Source: Rhizobium lentis (GTDB lineage Bacteria > Pseudomonadota > Alphaproteobacteria > Rhizobiales > Rhizobiaceae). From it: a stretch of 64,000 nucleotides of DNA. The notes below the pieces were generated by a model. That model was given only the letters and a program-made list of their open reading frames with translations, was not told the DNA's origin and ran no database searches. The stretch covers positions 2,195,001-2,259,000 of the forward strand of contig NZ_CP071454.1 of the NCBI RefSeq assembly GCF_017352135.1, read 5' to 3'. Positions within the stretch are counted from its first letter, which is position 1. Each line of letters starts with the position of its first letter. Shown piece by piece: positions 47,532 to 56,003 of this stretch. The position numbers were made by a program, and so were the translations under genes.

Positions 47532-48164
47532 ATGACAAAAGATTGTCGCATTTCAGCTTGCAAGACTGGCATAGCATTCGCTGCCGGCGCATTTGCCCTT
47601 ATTCTGACGGCCTCGGGCGCGGGCGCTCAGTCGACGACCATGTCCGGCATGAAGCTTTCCAACGATCAGCCGATTCAGATCGAAAGCGACAAGCTGGAGA
47701 TCCACGACCAGGAGCATACCGCCCTTTTCACCGGCAACGTCAAGGTCGTCCAGGGCACGACCACGCTGCAGTCCGGCAAGATGACCGTCTATTACAAGGA
47801 CAAGGCGGCAAAATCGGGCGCCGGCGCTGCCGCCCAACCCGAGGCGAAGCCGGAACAGTCGGCCTCGCTGGCATCGGGAAGCGCTGACATCGACAAGATC
47901 CTGGTGACGGACAAAGTTTACCTGGTCTCGGGCACGCAGACGGCGACGGCGGATGACGGCAGCTTCGACATGGCCTCGCAGACATTCATCCTCACGGCGG
48001 ATCAGGGAAACAAGGTTATTCTGTCGGACGGGCCGAACGTCTTCACCGGCTGCAAGCTGACCGTTCACATGCAAACCGGCCAGGCGGAGCTTGAAAGCTG
48101 CGGCGGGCGTGTCCAGATTCAACTCGATCCGAAATCGCAGCCGAACGCGCAGAAGCAGAACTGA
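47532..48164 (+). CDS. lptA: LPS transport periplasmic protein LptA
   Basis: Periplasmic bridge for lipopolysaccharide export (210 residues). Signal peptide (ACKTGIAFAAGAFALILTASGAGA, cut after AGAQS), then the OstA-like fold with IQIESDKLEIHDQEHTALFTGNVKVVQGTTTLQ and repeated beta-strand turns. A low-complexity PEAKPEQSASLASGSAD segment is inserted. Follows lptC and precedes lptB in one operon. Confidence 0.93.
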   Translation: MTKDCRISACKTGIAFAAGAFALILTASGAGAQSTTMSGMKLSNDQPIQIESDKLEIHDQEHTALFTGNVKVVQGTTTLQSGKMTVYYKDKAAKSGAGAAAQPEAKPEQSASLASGSADIDKILVTDKVYLVSGTQTATADDGSFDMASQTFILTADQGNKVILSDGPNVFTGCKLTVHMQTGQAELESCGGRVQIQLDPKSQPNAQKQN

Positions 48165-48201
48165 ACCGGCCTCCCACGTGAAATTATCATCGCTATCCAC
48201 C

Positions 48202-48978
48202 ATGTTCGGTCAGCCCGGGCCACAAGCTATGGGTGCCGCCGACAAGAGCCGCTACCAGGGAACGCTGATCGCACGCGGCCTCACGAAGACCTATGCGACT
48301 CGTCGTGTCGTCAACGGCGTGTCGTTGGTGGTGCGCCGGGGCGAGGCCGTCGGCCTGCTCGGCCCGAATGGCGCCGGCAAGACGACCTGTTTTTACATGA
48401 TCACCGGCCTCGTGCCGGTGGATGAAGGCACGATCGAGATCGACGGAAACGATGTCACGACCATGCCGATGTACCGCCGCTCGCGCCTCGGCGTCGGTTA
48501 CCTGCCGCAGGAAGCCTCGATTTTTCGCGGGCTGACGGTGGAAGAAAATATCCGCGCCGTCCTCGAAGTGCATGTCAAGGACAAGGCCGCGCGCGAGCAG
48601 AAGCTGAACGAGCTGCTGGAGGAATTTCATATCCAGAAGCTGCGCAAGAGTGCAGCAGTCGCCCTTTCAGGCGGTGAGCGACGCCGCCTCGAAATCGCGC
48701 GAGCGCTGGCGACCGACCCGACCTTCATGCTGCTCGACGAGCCCTTCGCCGGTGTCGATCCGATCTCGGTCGCCGACATCCAGAATCTTGTCCATCATCT
48801 GACGGCGCGCGGCATCGGCGTTCTCATCACCGACCACAATGTGCGCGAGACGCTCGGTCTCATCGACCGCGCCTACATCATCCATGCCGGTGAAGTGCTG
48901 ACCCATGGCCGGGCGAACGACATCGTCAACAACCCGGAAGTGCGCCGGCTCTATCTCGGCGACAAATTCAGCCTCTGA
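48202..48978 (+). CDS. lptB: LPS export ABC transporter ATP-binding protein LptB
   Basis: ATPase that drives lipopolysaccharide export, 258 residues from ATG 48202. Walker A LGPNGAGKTTCFYM, Q-loop YLPQEASIF, signature LSGGERRRLEIARAL, Walker B FMLLDEPFAGVDP and switch His in TDHNVRETL. Start is unclear: GTG 48178 and ATG 48229 are alternatives, none with a good Shine-Dalgarno. It is followed by rpoN, the standard lptB-rpoN order. Confidence 0.94.
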   Translation: MFGQPGPQAMGAADKSRYQGTLIARGLTKTYATRRVVNGVSLVVRRGEAVGLLGPNGAGKTTCFYMITGLVPVDEGTIEIDGNDVTTMPMYRRSRLGVGYLPQEASIFRGLTVEENIRAVLEVHVKDKAAREQKLNELLEEFHIQKLRKSAAVALSGGERRRLEIARALATDPTFMLLDEPFAGVDPISVADIQNLVHHLTARGIGVLITDHNVRETLGLIDRAYIIHAGEVLTHGRANDIVNNPEVRRLYLGDKFSL

Positions 48979-49122
48979 TCTCCTGAAATTCACCTTCCCG
49001 CGTAGTTCCGCTTGACCAAATGAGATAAAAAAGCAATTTTTGGGCCAAGTTGGATTTCCGTGGCCTGAAGCGTTAACTGGACGCGGTTTCCCGGAGGAAT
49101 CGAGGGGAGTTTCGCGTCCGTC

Positions 49123-50682
49123 ATGGCACTGTCCGCCAATCTATTCCTGCGCCAGAGCCAGTCCCTGGTCATGACACCGCAACTGATGCAGTCCATCCAG
49201 TTGCTGCAGATGACGCATTTCGAGCTGACCCAGTTCATCGCTCAGGAAGTGGAGAAGAACCCGCTGCTCGAATTTCCGTCGAACGACGGCGAGGCGGGCG
49301 ACGAACGGGCGGCAAGCGACGACGACCAGTATGGCCGCCAACCGGAGGACGCCGGCTCGGACGACGGCGCCGACAACCGTGCCGAGGCGCTCTCCAGCGA
49401 ATGGTACGACAATGGCGGCAGCGACAGCAGCAGCCGGCTGACCGACGAGCTCGACGCCAATTACACCAATGTCTTTCCCGATGACAGTGCACCGCAGCGA
49501 CTTGACGCACCGGAACTCGTCGGTCAGTGGAAGTCGATGCCGGGCAGCGCCGAGGGCGCCGATTACGATCTCGACGATTTCGTCGCCGGCCAGGTGTCGC
49601 TGCGCGACCATCTCACCCAGCAGATCCCCTTCGTCCTGCCCGATACGAGTGACCGGCTGATCGCGCAGAATTTCGTCGATCAGCTCGACGATGCCGGCTA
49701 TCTGCAGGCCGATCTCGTCGAGACCGGCGAGCGGCTGGGTGCCAGTCTTGCCAAGGTCGAACACGTGCTTGCCGCCCTCCAGACGCTCGATCCGCCGGGT
49801 GTTTTCGCCCGCAGCCTCGCCGAATGCCTGGCGATCCAGCTCAAGCAGAAGGACCGCTACGATCCTGCCATGCAGGCGCTGGTTGAAAATCTCGAACTCC
49901 TGGCGCGGCGCGACTTTGCCACGCTGAAGCGGCTCTGCGGCGTCGACGAGGAAGACCTTCTCGACATGCTCGGCGAAATCCGCCAGCTCAATCCGAAGCC
50001 CGGCAGCGGTTTCGAGACGGGTGTTTCCGAAGCGATCATGCCCGATGTCGTCGTCAGACCCTCCGCGGAGGGTGGTTGGCTGGTCGAGCTCAATCCGGAT
50101 ACGCTGCCGCGCGTCCTTGTCAATCAGTCCTATTTTTCCCGGATAACGAAGAACGGCGAGGATCACGCCTTTCTTTCCGAGTGCCTGCAGAGCGCCAACT
50201 GGCTGACCCGCAGCCTCGATCAGCGGGCAAAGACCATCATGAAGGTGGCCAGCGAGATCGTGCGCCAGCAGGACGCCTTTCTGCTGCACGGCGTCGACCA
50301 TTTGCGGCCGCTGAACCTGAAGACGGTGGCCGAGGCGATCAAGATGCATGAATCCACGGTCAGCCGCGTCACCTCGAATAAATATATGCTGACGCCGCGC
50401 GGCCTCTTCGAGCTCAAATATTTCTTCACCGTGTCGATCGGCGCCGTCGAAGGCGGCGACAGCCATTCGGCCGAGGCCGTGCGTCACAAGATCCGCACGC
50501 TCATCATGCAGGAGAGCCCCGACGCGGTGCTCTCCGATGACGATATCGTCGAAATGCTGAAGAAAGGCGGCGTCGATCTCGCCCGCCGCACGGTTGCCAA
50601 ATACCGGGAAGCGATGAACATTGCTTCCTCGGTCCAGCGCCGCCGTGAGAAGCGGGCGCTCGCCAAGGTCGCGGGCTTCTGA
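49123..50682 (+). CDS. rpoN: RNA polymerase sigma-54 factor
   Basis: Alternative sigma factor for nitrogen, motility and other sigma-54 promoters (519 residues). Region I: MALSANLFLRQSQSLVMTPQLMQSIQLLQMTHFEL; acidic region II about 50-125; core-binding region III; and the RpoN box ARRTVAKYREAM near the C-terminus. GGAGGAATCGAGGGGAGTT lies upstream of the ATG. It follows lptB after 144 bases that hold no other gene. Classical lptB-rpoN-hpf-ptsN context. Confidence 0.97.
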   Translation: MALSANLFLRQSQSLVMTPQLMQSIQLLQMTHFELTQFIAQEVEKNPLLEFPSNDGEAGDERAASDDDQYGRQPEDAGSDDGADNRAEALSSEWYDNGGSDSSSRLTDELDANYTNVFPDDSAPQRLDAPELVGQWKSMPGSAEGADYDLDDFVAGQVSLRDHLTQQIPFVLPDTSDRLIAQNFVDQLDDAGYLQADLVETGERLGASLAKVEHVLAALQTLDPPGVFARSLAECLAIQLKQKDRYDPAMQALVENLELLARRDFATLKRLCGVDEEDLLDMLGEIRQLNPKPGSGFETGVSEAIMPDVVVRPSAEGGWLVELNPDTLPRVLVNQSYFSRITKNGEDHAFLSECLQSANWLTRSLDQRAKTIMKVASEIVRQQDAFLLHGVDHLRPLNLKTVAEAIKMHESTVSRVTSNKYMLTPRGLFELKYFFTVSIGAVEGGDSHSAEAVRHKIRTLIMQESPDAVLSDDDIVEMLKKGGVDLARRTVAKYREAMNIASSVQRRREKRALAKVAGF

Positions 50683-51027
50683 CGCTGCCGGCTTCTGCCT
50701 CGTCATCGGCGTCGAAATGCTCGGCGGTCTTGGGGAAAACCTGTTTGCCCAGCTTGCCATCATCCTGGCGACCATCCGTTGTGCAGGTGCCGCGGTTTTC
50801 GGCAAGACCAGAGGCTTGATCCTGCCGTGCCGGCGGCCGACGGCCTGCATCGGACTGGGCTGCGTCATTTCTCGGCGTCATCGCCATGGCGATCCCGGCA
50901 ACCCGGGGGTGCGCAACGCAGGCGTGCAACGCGCGACGTGATGAAGGGGGAAATCGCTGGAAGGCGTTTTCCGCAAGGGATTTGCCGCACCTTGTGCGAG
51001 CATATCCGGTGTCGATATGCGGCCCTA

Positions 51028-51056
51028 TTGACTTTTCGGTAACCTCTGGCTAGAAG
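51028..51056 (+). promoter_or_regulatory. Candidate promoter for hpf
   Basis: TTGACT (51028-51033), a 17-base spacer, TAGAAG (51051-51056), giving a leader of about 165 bases before the hpf ATG. Eight bases upstream of the -35 is a 7-base inverted repeat GCATATC / GATATGC (51000-51006 and 51014-51020). The rest of the 546-base gap 50683-51228 has no convincing coding region. Confidence 0.5.
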
Positions 51057-51228
51057 CCCGCCGCAATCGAAGCCGTGAACGGCTTTTTGAAGTTATCCCC
51101 ATCATCCCAAGGGCGCCGAGGGCCCGCAGGCCCACGCCGATCTTGCTTGAGATTGCGCGAAGTGCTTGGATGAACCCGAGGCTTGGCGTAAACTGATACC
51201 CGCAAACGACCATAAGAAGGGAAACTCC

Positions 51229-51804
51229 ATGAGCGTGCGTGTATCCGGGAAACATATGGAAATTGGTGAATCCTTCCGTCAAAAGATCGAGGACCAAATT
51301 GGTATGGCCATCACGAAATACTTCGACGGAGGGTATTCCGGCCAGGTCACCGTGGAAAAGGCGAGTTCCCGTTTTTCGGCAGACTGCAAGCTTCATCTCG
51401 ACAGCGGGGTGGTGCTGCATGCCGCCGGCGAAGCGACGGATCCGCAGCTTGCTTTCGACGCCGCTTCCGAGCGCATCGAGAAGCGTCTGCGTCGCTACAA
51501 GCGCAAGCTGAAGGACCATCATGCCGGTAACCACCTGAATGGTTTTGCAGAAGTCTCCTACACAGTTATGGACTCCGTTCCTGATCACGAGGATGAAGTC
51601 CCCGACGATTTCGCCCCGGCCATCGTCGCTGAAAGCACGAAGCAGCTGAAGACCATGTCGGTCGCCACCGCCGTGATGGCGCTCGACATGACCGACGAGC
51701 CGCTTCTCCTATTCCGTAGCCCCGGCAAGGAACATCTGAATATCGTTTACCGTCGGCACGACGGAAATATTGGCTGGATCGATTCGGCCAATATCAAAGG
51801 CTGA
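51229..51804 (+). CDS. hpf: Ribosome hibernation promoting factor, long form
   Basis: Ribosome-associated protein of 191 residues (long HPF, formerly sigma-54 modulation protein) that stabilises inactive 100S ribosomes. N-terminal S30AE domain (MSVRVSGKHMEIGESFRQKIEDQI and ERIEKRLRRYKRKLKDHH); acidic linker; C-terminal dimerisation domain KQLKTMSVATAVMALDMTDEPLLLFRSPGKE. ATG 51229 has AAGGGAA upstream. Preceded by rpoN and followed by ptsN in the expected order, with ptsN 73 bases away. Confidence 0.95.
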   Translation: MSVRVSGKHMEIGESFRQKIEDQIGMAITKYFDGGYSGQVTVEKASSRFSADCKLHLDSGVVLHAAGEATDPQLAFDAASERIEKRLRRYKRKLKDHHAGNHLNGFAEVSYTVMDSVPDHEDEVPDDFAPAIVAESTKQLKTMSVATAVMALDMTDEPLLLFRSPGKEHLNIVYRRHDGNIGWIDSANIKG

Positions 51805-51877
51805 GATCAGGGTGGTGAGCGGCGGTATCGCCGTCGCTCCTTGCTTCATCTGATCCCGGCGACAGAAGGAAAAAGAA

Positions 51878-52342
51878 ATGGCATTGGCAGATTTGCTCCA
51901 TCAGGATGCGATCATTCCCGCCCTCAGAGTAAATTCCAAGAAACAGTTGCTTCAGGAATTGGCGGCAAGAGCCGCGAGGATCACCGGCCTCTCCGAACGG
52001 GAGATCTTCGACGTCATCTTGCAACGCGAACGCCTGGGCTCGACCGGCGTCGGCAACGGTATCGCCATTCCCCACGGCAAGCTGGTGAACATTCATTCGA
52101 TCGTCGGCATCTTCGCCCGTCTGGAGCAGCCGGTCGATTTCGAAGCGCTGGACGACCAGCCGGTCGACCTCGTCTTCCTGCTGCTGGCGCCGGAGGGCGC
52201 GGGCGCCGATCATCTCAAAGCCCTGTCGCGCATCGCCCGCGTCCTGCGCGATCATGACCTGGTTGCAAAACTGCGGGCCACCGATTCCGCCTCGGCGATC
52301 TACGCCTTCCTCAACGAGGAGCAGACGTCGAACGCTGCCTGA
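51878..52342 (+). CDS. ptsN: Nitrogen-PTS EIIA component PtsN
   Basis: EIIA-Ntr of 154 residues; a phosphorylatable regulator linking nitrogen/carbon state and potassium transport. The phospho-His is in GVGNGIAIPHGKLVNIHSIVG. Follows hpf after 73 bases; ends with a strong terminator. ptsP and npr are not present. Confidence 0.95.
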   Translation: MALADLLHQDAIIPALRVNSKKQLLQELAARAARITGLSEREIFDVILQRERLGSTGVGNGIAIPHGKLVNIHSIVGIFARLEQPVDFEALDDQPVDLVFLLLAPEGAGADHLKALSRIARVLRDHDLVAKLRATDSASAIYAFLNEEQTSNAA

Positions 52343-52367
52343 GCCGCATCCATAGCAGAACGAAATA

Positions 52368-52395
52368 AGGCGCCTGATTTCTCAGGCGCCTCTTT
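52368..52395. terminator. Terminator between ptsN and the chemoreceptor gene
   Basis: Perfect 10-base stem AGGCGCCTGA / TCAGGCGCCT with loop TTTC, followed by CTTTC on the plus strand. The gene on the right ends at 52417 on the minus strand, so the hairpin may serve both convergent units. Confidence 0.8.
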
Positions 52396-52416
52396 CATTT
52401 ATCACGGACGGAATGG

Positions 52417-54777
52417 TCAGAACTCTTCCCAGTTGTCCTGAGCCGCGGCGGCTGAGCCTTGCGATACGGTTGCGGCGCGGCGTATCGCCGGGGCGGCAGC
52501 GTGGCGGACGGCAGGAGCGGGTGCGAAATGCGAGGGGGCCGCGGCCGGGGCACGCATCTGCCTCGCCATGGAAGCGAGCGCTGTCGCGTTATTAGAGCCG
52601 GAGACTCGGAAGCGTGTGGCAAGCGCCTTCAGCGTCTGTGCCTCGTCGTTGAGGGCGACGCTTGCGGCGGTCGCTTCCTCCACCATCGCCGCATTCTGCT
52701 GCGTCACCTGGTCCATCTGGTTCATGGCCTGGTTGATTTCCTTGAGCCCGACCGCCTGTTCGCTGGCCGATGCCGAAATCTGTCGGATGAGGCTGTTGAT
52801 GCCCATAACTTGTTCGGCGATTTTGTGCAGCGTGCCGCCGGCGCGCCCGACGAGATCGACGCCTTCCTTGACCTGGACGGCTGACGTGTTGATCAGCGTC
52901 TTGATCTCCTTGGCGGCATTGGCCGAACGCTGAGCGAGTTCACGCACTTCCTGGGCGACGACGGCGAAACCCTTGCCGGCTTCCCCGGCGCGTGCGGCTT
53001 CGACGCCGGCGTTCAACGCCAGGAGGTTCGTCTGGAAGGCGATTTCGTCGATAACGCCGATGATCCGCGAAACCTCGGTCGAAGACTGCTCGATCCCCTG
53101 CATGGAGGCGATGGCCTTCTGCACGACTTCGCCCGATTTCTCAGCATCCTGGCAGGCGAGATTGACGTTGTCGGCGGCCGTGCGTGCATTCTCGGCGCTG
53201 GAATCGACCTGGGCGGTGAGCTCATTGAGCGCGGCCGCCGTCTCTTCCAGGCTTGCCGCCTGCTGCTCGGTGCGTTTGGCGAGGTCGGAAGCGCTGTTGC
53301 TGATCTCGCCGGTGCCGGCGCCGATATTGATCACACTGAGGTTCATTGTGTGGATGGTCTCTTCGAGGCTTGCAAGTGCGGCGTTGAAGTCCTGCTTCAG
53401 CTTGCCGTACTCGCCGGGGAACTCTTCGGTGATGCGGTAACCCAGATTGCCCTGCGACAATTCCGAGAGTCCGGCGCCGACGATCGAGACGATGTGACGC
53501 TGCAGCGACACCGATTGCTGCCGTTCCGATTCCGAGCGGCTGCGTTCGGTCTCGGCGACCTGCCGCTGGTGAGTGGCCTCGTCTTCGAGGCGCTGGCTGT
53601 CGGCGAGCTTGAAGCGGAAGCCTTCGAGCGCCTTTGCGACCGAACCGACTTCATCGGTACGGTCCTGGGCCGCGATGGGTTCTGCATATTCGCCATCGCT
53701 GAGCGCCTTGACGCTGGCGACAAGACTGCCGAGAGGCCGCTGCACGAACGAGCGGACGGCGAAATAGAGGGCCAGCATCACCGCGCCGAGCACGATCAGA
53801 CCGGTGACGATCATCATGTAGGTTTGGGCCTGCACCGGCGCGTTGATCACTGCATGCGGGACGTCGACGAGCACGACCCAGGTGGCGTTGACCCCGGGGA
53901 CTTCGAATGGATAGACGACGCGGTCGAAGGGGTCGAGGCCGTCATAGCTGAGGTTCTTGACGAGGCCGGGCTGCTTGGTCGACAGCGCCGCCTTGACGAC
54001 GTCGGCGCCCTCGCCGTCATATTGCTTGGTCATCAGCTCGGGTACCGGCGCGACGATCCAATTGCCTGCCTGCGACAGCAGCGTCACACGGCCGGAGCCG
54101 AAGGGGTGCAGCGCCTGCAGCTTATCGGTCAGCGACTTCAGCGAGATGTCGACGCCGCCGACGCCGATCATCTTGCCGCCCGACATGACGGGATAGGCGA
54201 TGGAGGTCAGCAGCGTTGGTACGTCGGTTCCCTCGGCCATGTAGGGCGTGGTGATCGCGCCCTTGCCGCTGTCGGCAGCAAGCTTCCACCACTCAGCGGT
54301 ATAATCATTGTCGAAGGTCGAATACTGGACGCCGCCATCCTTGGTTTTCGACCAATAGGGCGTGAAGGCGCCGTTCTTGTTGGTGCCCTCGTCATTGTTG
54401 TTGGCGATCTCGGTCGTCTTTCCATCCAGGGCGCCAAGCTGCTCGCAGAACCAGCTGCCAAAGGCGAAGGCATTCTGTTCCAGATTGGCTTTCAGCACGT
54501 TGATCATGCCCTTTCGATCGAGCGACTTGCCATCGTGGGCTCGGCCGATGACACCTGACATGCTGCGTGCAGCGCTGGCGAGTTCGCCGACATTGGCGGC
54601 GATCTCATTGGCGATCGACTTTGCCTCGATATTGGCTTGATCCATCGTCAGCGTCTGAACGCGAGCCCGGGTCTGCCCTATGAGGAAAAAGTTCGAAGCG
54701 ATGAGAACAAGTGCGATGGCGATGCCGGTGATGGCGATAAGTTTCGCCGCAAGCGATTTCATGCGAAAAATGAACAT
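52417..54777 (-). CDS. Methyl-accepting chemotaxis protein, transmembrane, dCache-type
   Basis: A 786-residue chemoreceptor. TM1 near 12-32 (LIAITGIAIALVLIASNFFLIG), large periplasmic sensor (dCache-like: YWSKTKDGGVQYSTFDNDYTAEWW, GVGGVDISLKSL), TM2 near 325-350, HAMP, and the conserved signalling hairpin [38 protein letters not shown]. It ends NWEEF, a CheR/CheB-docking pentapeptide. ATG 54777 has TGAGGA upstream. Alone; ligand not readable. Confidence 0.93.
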   Translation of the reverse strand: MFIFRMKSLAAKLIAITGIAIALVLIASNFFLIGQTRARVQTLTMDQANIEAKSIANEIAANVGELASAARSMSGVIGRAHDGKSLDRKGMINVLKANLEQNAFAFGSWFCEQLGALDGKTTEIANNNDEGTNKNGAFTPYWSKTKDGGVQYSTFDNDYTAEWWKLAADSGKGAITTPYMAEGTDVPTLLTSIAYPVMSGGKMIGVGGVDISLKSLTDKLQALHPFGSGRVTLLSQAGNWIVAPVPELMTKQYDGEGADVVKAALSTKQPGLVKNLSYDGLDPFDRVVYPFEVPGVNATWVVLVDVPHAVINAPVQAQTYMMIVTGLIVLGAVMLALYFAVRSFVQRPLGSLVASVKALSDGEYAEPIAAQDRTDEVGSVAKALEGFRFKLADSQRLEDEATHQRQVAETERSRSESERQQSVSLQRHIVSIVGAGLSELSQGNLGYRITEEFPGEYGKLKQDFNAALASLEETIHTMNLSVINIGAGTGEISNSASDLAKRTEQQAASLEETAAALNELTAQVDSSAENARTAADNVNLACQDAEKSGEVVQKAIASMQGIEQSSTEVSRIIGVIDEIAFQTNLLALNAGVEAARAGEAGKGFAVVAQEVRELAQRSANAAKEIKTLINTSAVQVKEGVDLVGRAGGTLHKIAEQVMGINSLIRQISASASEQAVGLKEINQAMNQMDQVTQQNAAMVEEATAASVALNDEAQTLKALATRFRVSGSNNATALASMARQMRAPAAAPSHFAPAPAVRHAAAPAIRRAATVSQGSAAAAQDNWEEF

Positions 54778-54886
54778 GGGTTCCTCAGGCAAGGATGCGC
54801 CGAACGGGCATTCTTCGGCGCAGGGGCGAAGGCATGGCTCCGTCATGAAGCAGCCGCATCAGCCGTGGATTCCGCATGCGCGAGGA

Positions 54887-54914
54887 TCCGGCGATCGCTG
54901 GGAAGATCGCCGGA
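54887..54914. repeat. Hairpin-forming inverted repeat between rbsK and chemoreceptor gene
   Basis: TCCGGCGATC (54887-54896) and GATCGCCGGA (54905-54914) with an 8-base loop. Both flanking genes are on the minus strand: it lies 106 bases after the rbsK stop and 110 before the receptor ATG. No T-run. The remaining gap to 55019 is AT-rich and includes TTGA-N7-TTAA at 54927-54941, one base from a CtrA box. Confidence 0.6.
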
Positions 54915-55019
54915 GACCTATTAAATTTGAGTGAAACTTAAGTGGTTTATACGAGCAAAACCGCAGGAATCCCCCATTGAATTGAAGGACATCTGGCGAC
55001 GTTTCGCAGGCAGGCCAGG

Positions 55020-55919
55020 CTATATTCTGTCTGCGACTTCCCCAGTCAAAGGAATCGACGGTTGCGCTCCTGATTTGAGACATGCAAGTGAACCGGCAAC
55101 TGCCGCGCGCCGCAGCGCCGCCGGAAAGTCAAGGCCCTCATCGAGGCTGGCGGCGAAATAACCGCAGAAGGTGTCTCCCGCACCGACCGTATCGACGGGG
55201 TCGATCGCCAGCCCTTGCGCCCGTGAAATGGCGCCGTCCCGGATGGCTATGACGCCATCGCCGCCGAGCGTCACGATCAGCGTCTGCCCGGTTTCCTGAT
55301 ACAGGCGGACAAGCGCTGCCTCGCGCGCTCCTGCGTCCATGCCGGTCTGTCCGGCAAGCCGCTCGAACTCCGTCTCATTGGCAATGACGATATCGGCCAG
55401 CCGGCCGAGACGCGATGCATCGGGGGTCAAGGGGGCGAGGTTGAGGATGCTGGTGATGCCCTTGGTGCGTGCGGCCGATAGCGCGCGTTCGACGGCTGCG
55501 ACCGGCACCTCAAGCTGCAACATCAGTATGTCGCCTTCGTTCATGCGGCCGATAGCGGTTTCCGCGTCCGCGGGCGCGACCAGGCCGTTGGCGCCCGGCA
55601 CCACGGCAATCATGTTCTCGCCGTCGCCGCCGACCAGGATAAGCGCCGTTCCTGTGGGACCGTCGACATGCTTGACGAGGGAGAGATCGGTTCCGGCCTC
55701 ATCAAGCAGGGCAAGAGCATCGGCGGCAAAAGCATCCTTGCCGACGGCACCGGCCATATGCACGTAGCGGCCGGCGCGGCGCGCTGCCAGCGCCTGGTTG
55801 GCGCCCTTGCCGCCGGCAGCAGTGGCAAAACCGTTGCCGGCCACCGTCTCACCGGGCTTCGGCAGGCGCTCCGTCGTGGCGATGAGGTCCATGTTGATGG
55901 ACCCGAAAACTGTAATCAT
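55020..55919 (-). CDS. rbsK: Ribokinase
   Basis: PfkB-family kinase (299 residues) that phosphorylates D-ribose to ribose-5-phosphate. The N-terminal motif GGKGANQALAARR and the C-terminal DTVGAGDTFCGYF with the catalytic Asp are intact. ATG 55919 is chosen because MITVFGSINMDL starts the family. Isolated from a ribose transporter; rmuC is the next gene upstream. Confidence 0.93.
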   Translation of the reverse strand: MITVFGSINMDLIATTERLPKPGETVAGNGFATAAGGKGANQALAARRAGRYVHMAGAVGKDAFAADALALLDEAGTDLSLVKHVDGPTGTALILVGGDGENMIAVVPGANGLVAPADAETAIGRMNEGDILMLQLEVPVAAVERALSAARTKGITSILNLAPLTPDASRLGRLADIVIANETEFERLAGQTGMDAGAREAALVRLYQETGQTLIVTLGGDGVIAIRDGAISRAQGLAIDPVDTVGAGDTFCGYFAASLDEGLDFPAALRRAAVAGSLACLKSGAQPSIPLTGEVADRI

Positions 55920-56003
55920 GAGGATGTCCCGTCCTTTGGAGCATCGGGCGATATCATGCTCCAATCCTTTGATAGAATGCGCGCGAGACACTGCCCGAAG
56001 CGG

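Noticed and set aside
50621..50941. Short open frame after rpoN
   Set aside because: Starts inside rpoN, no SD, cysteine/arginine-rich composition typical of noise.
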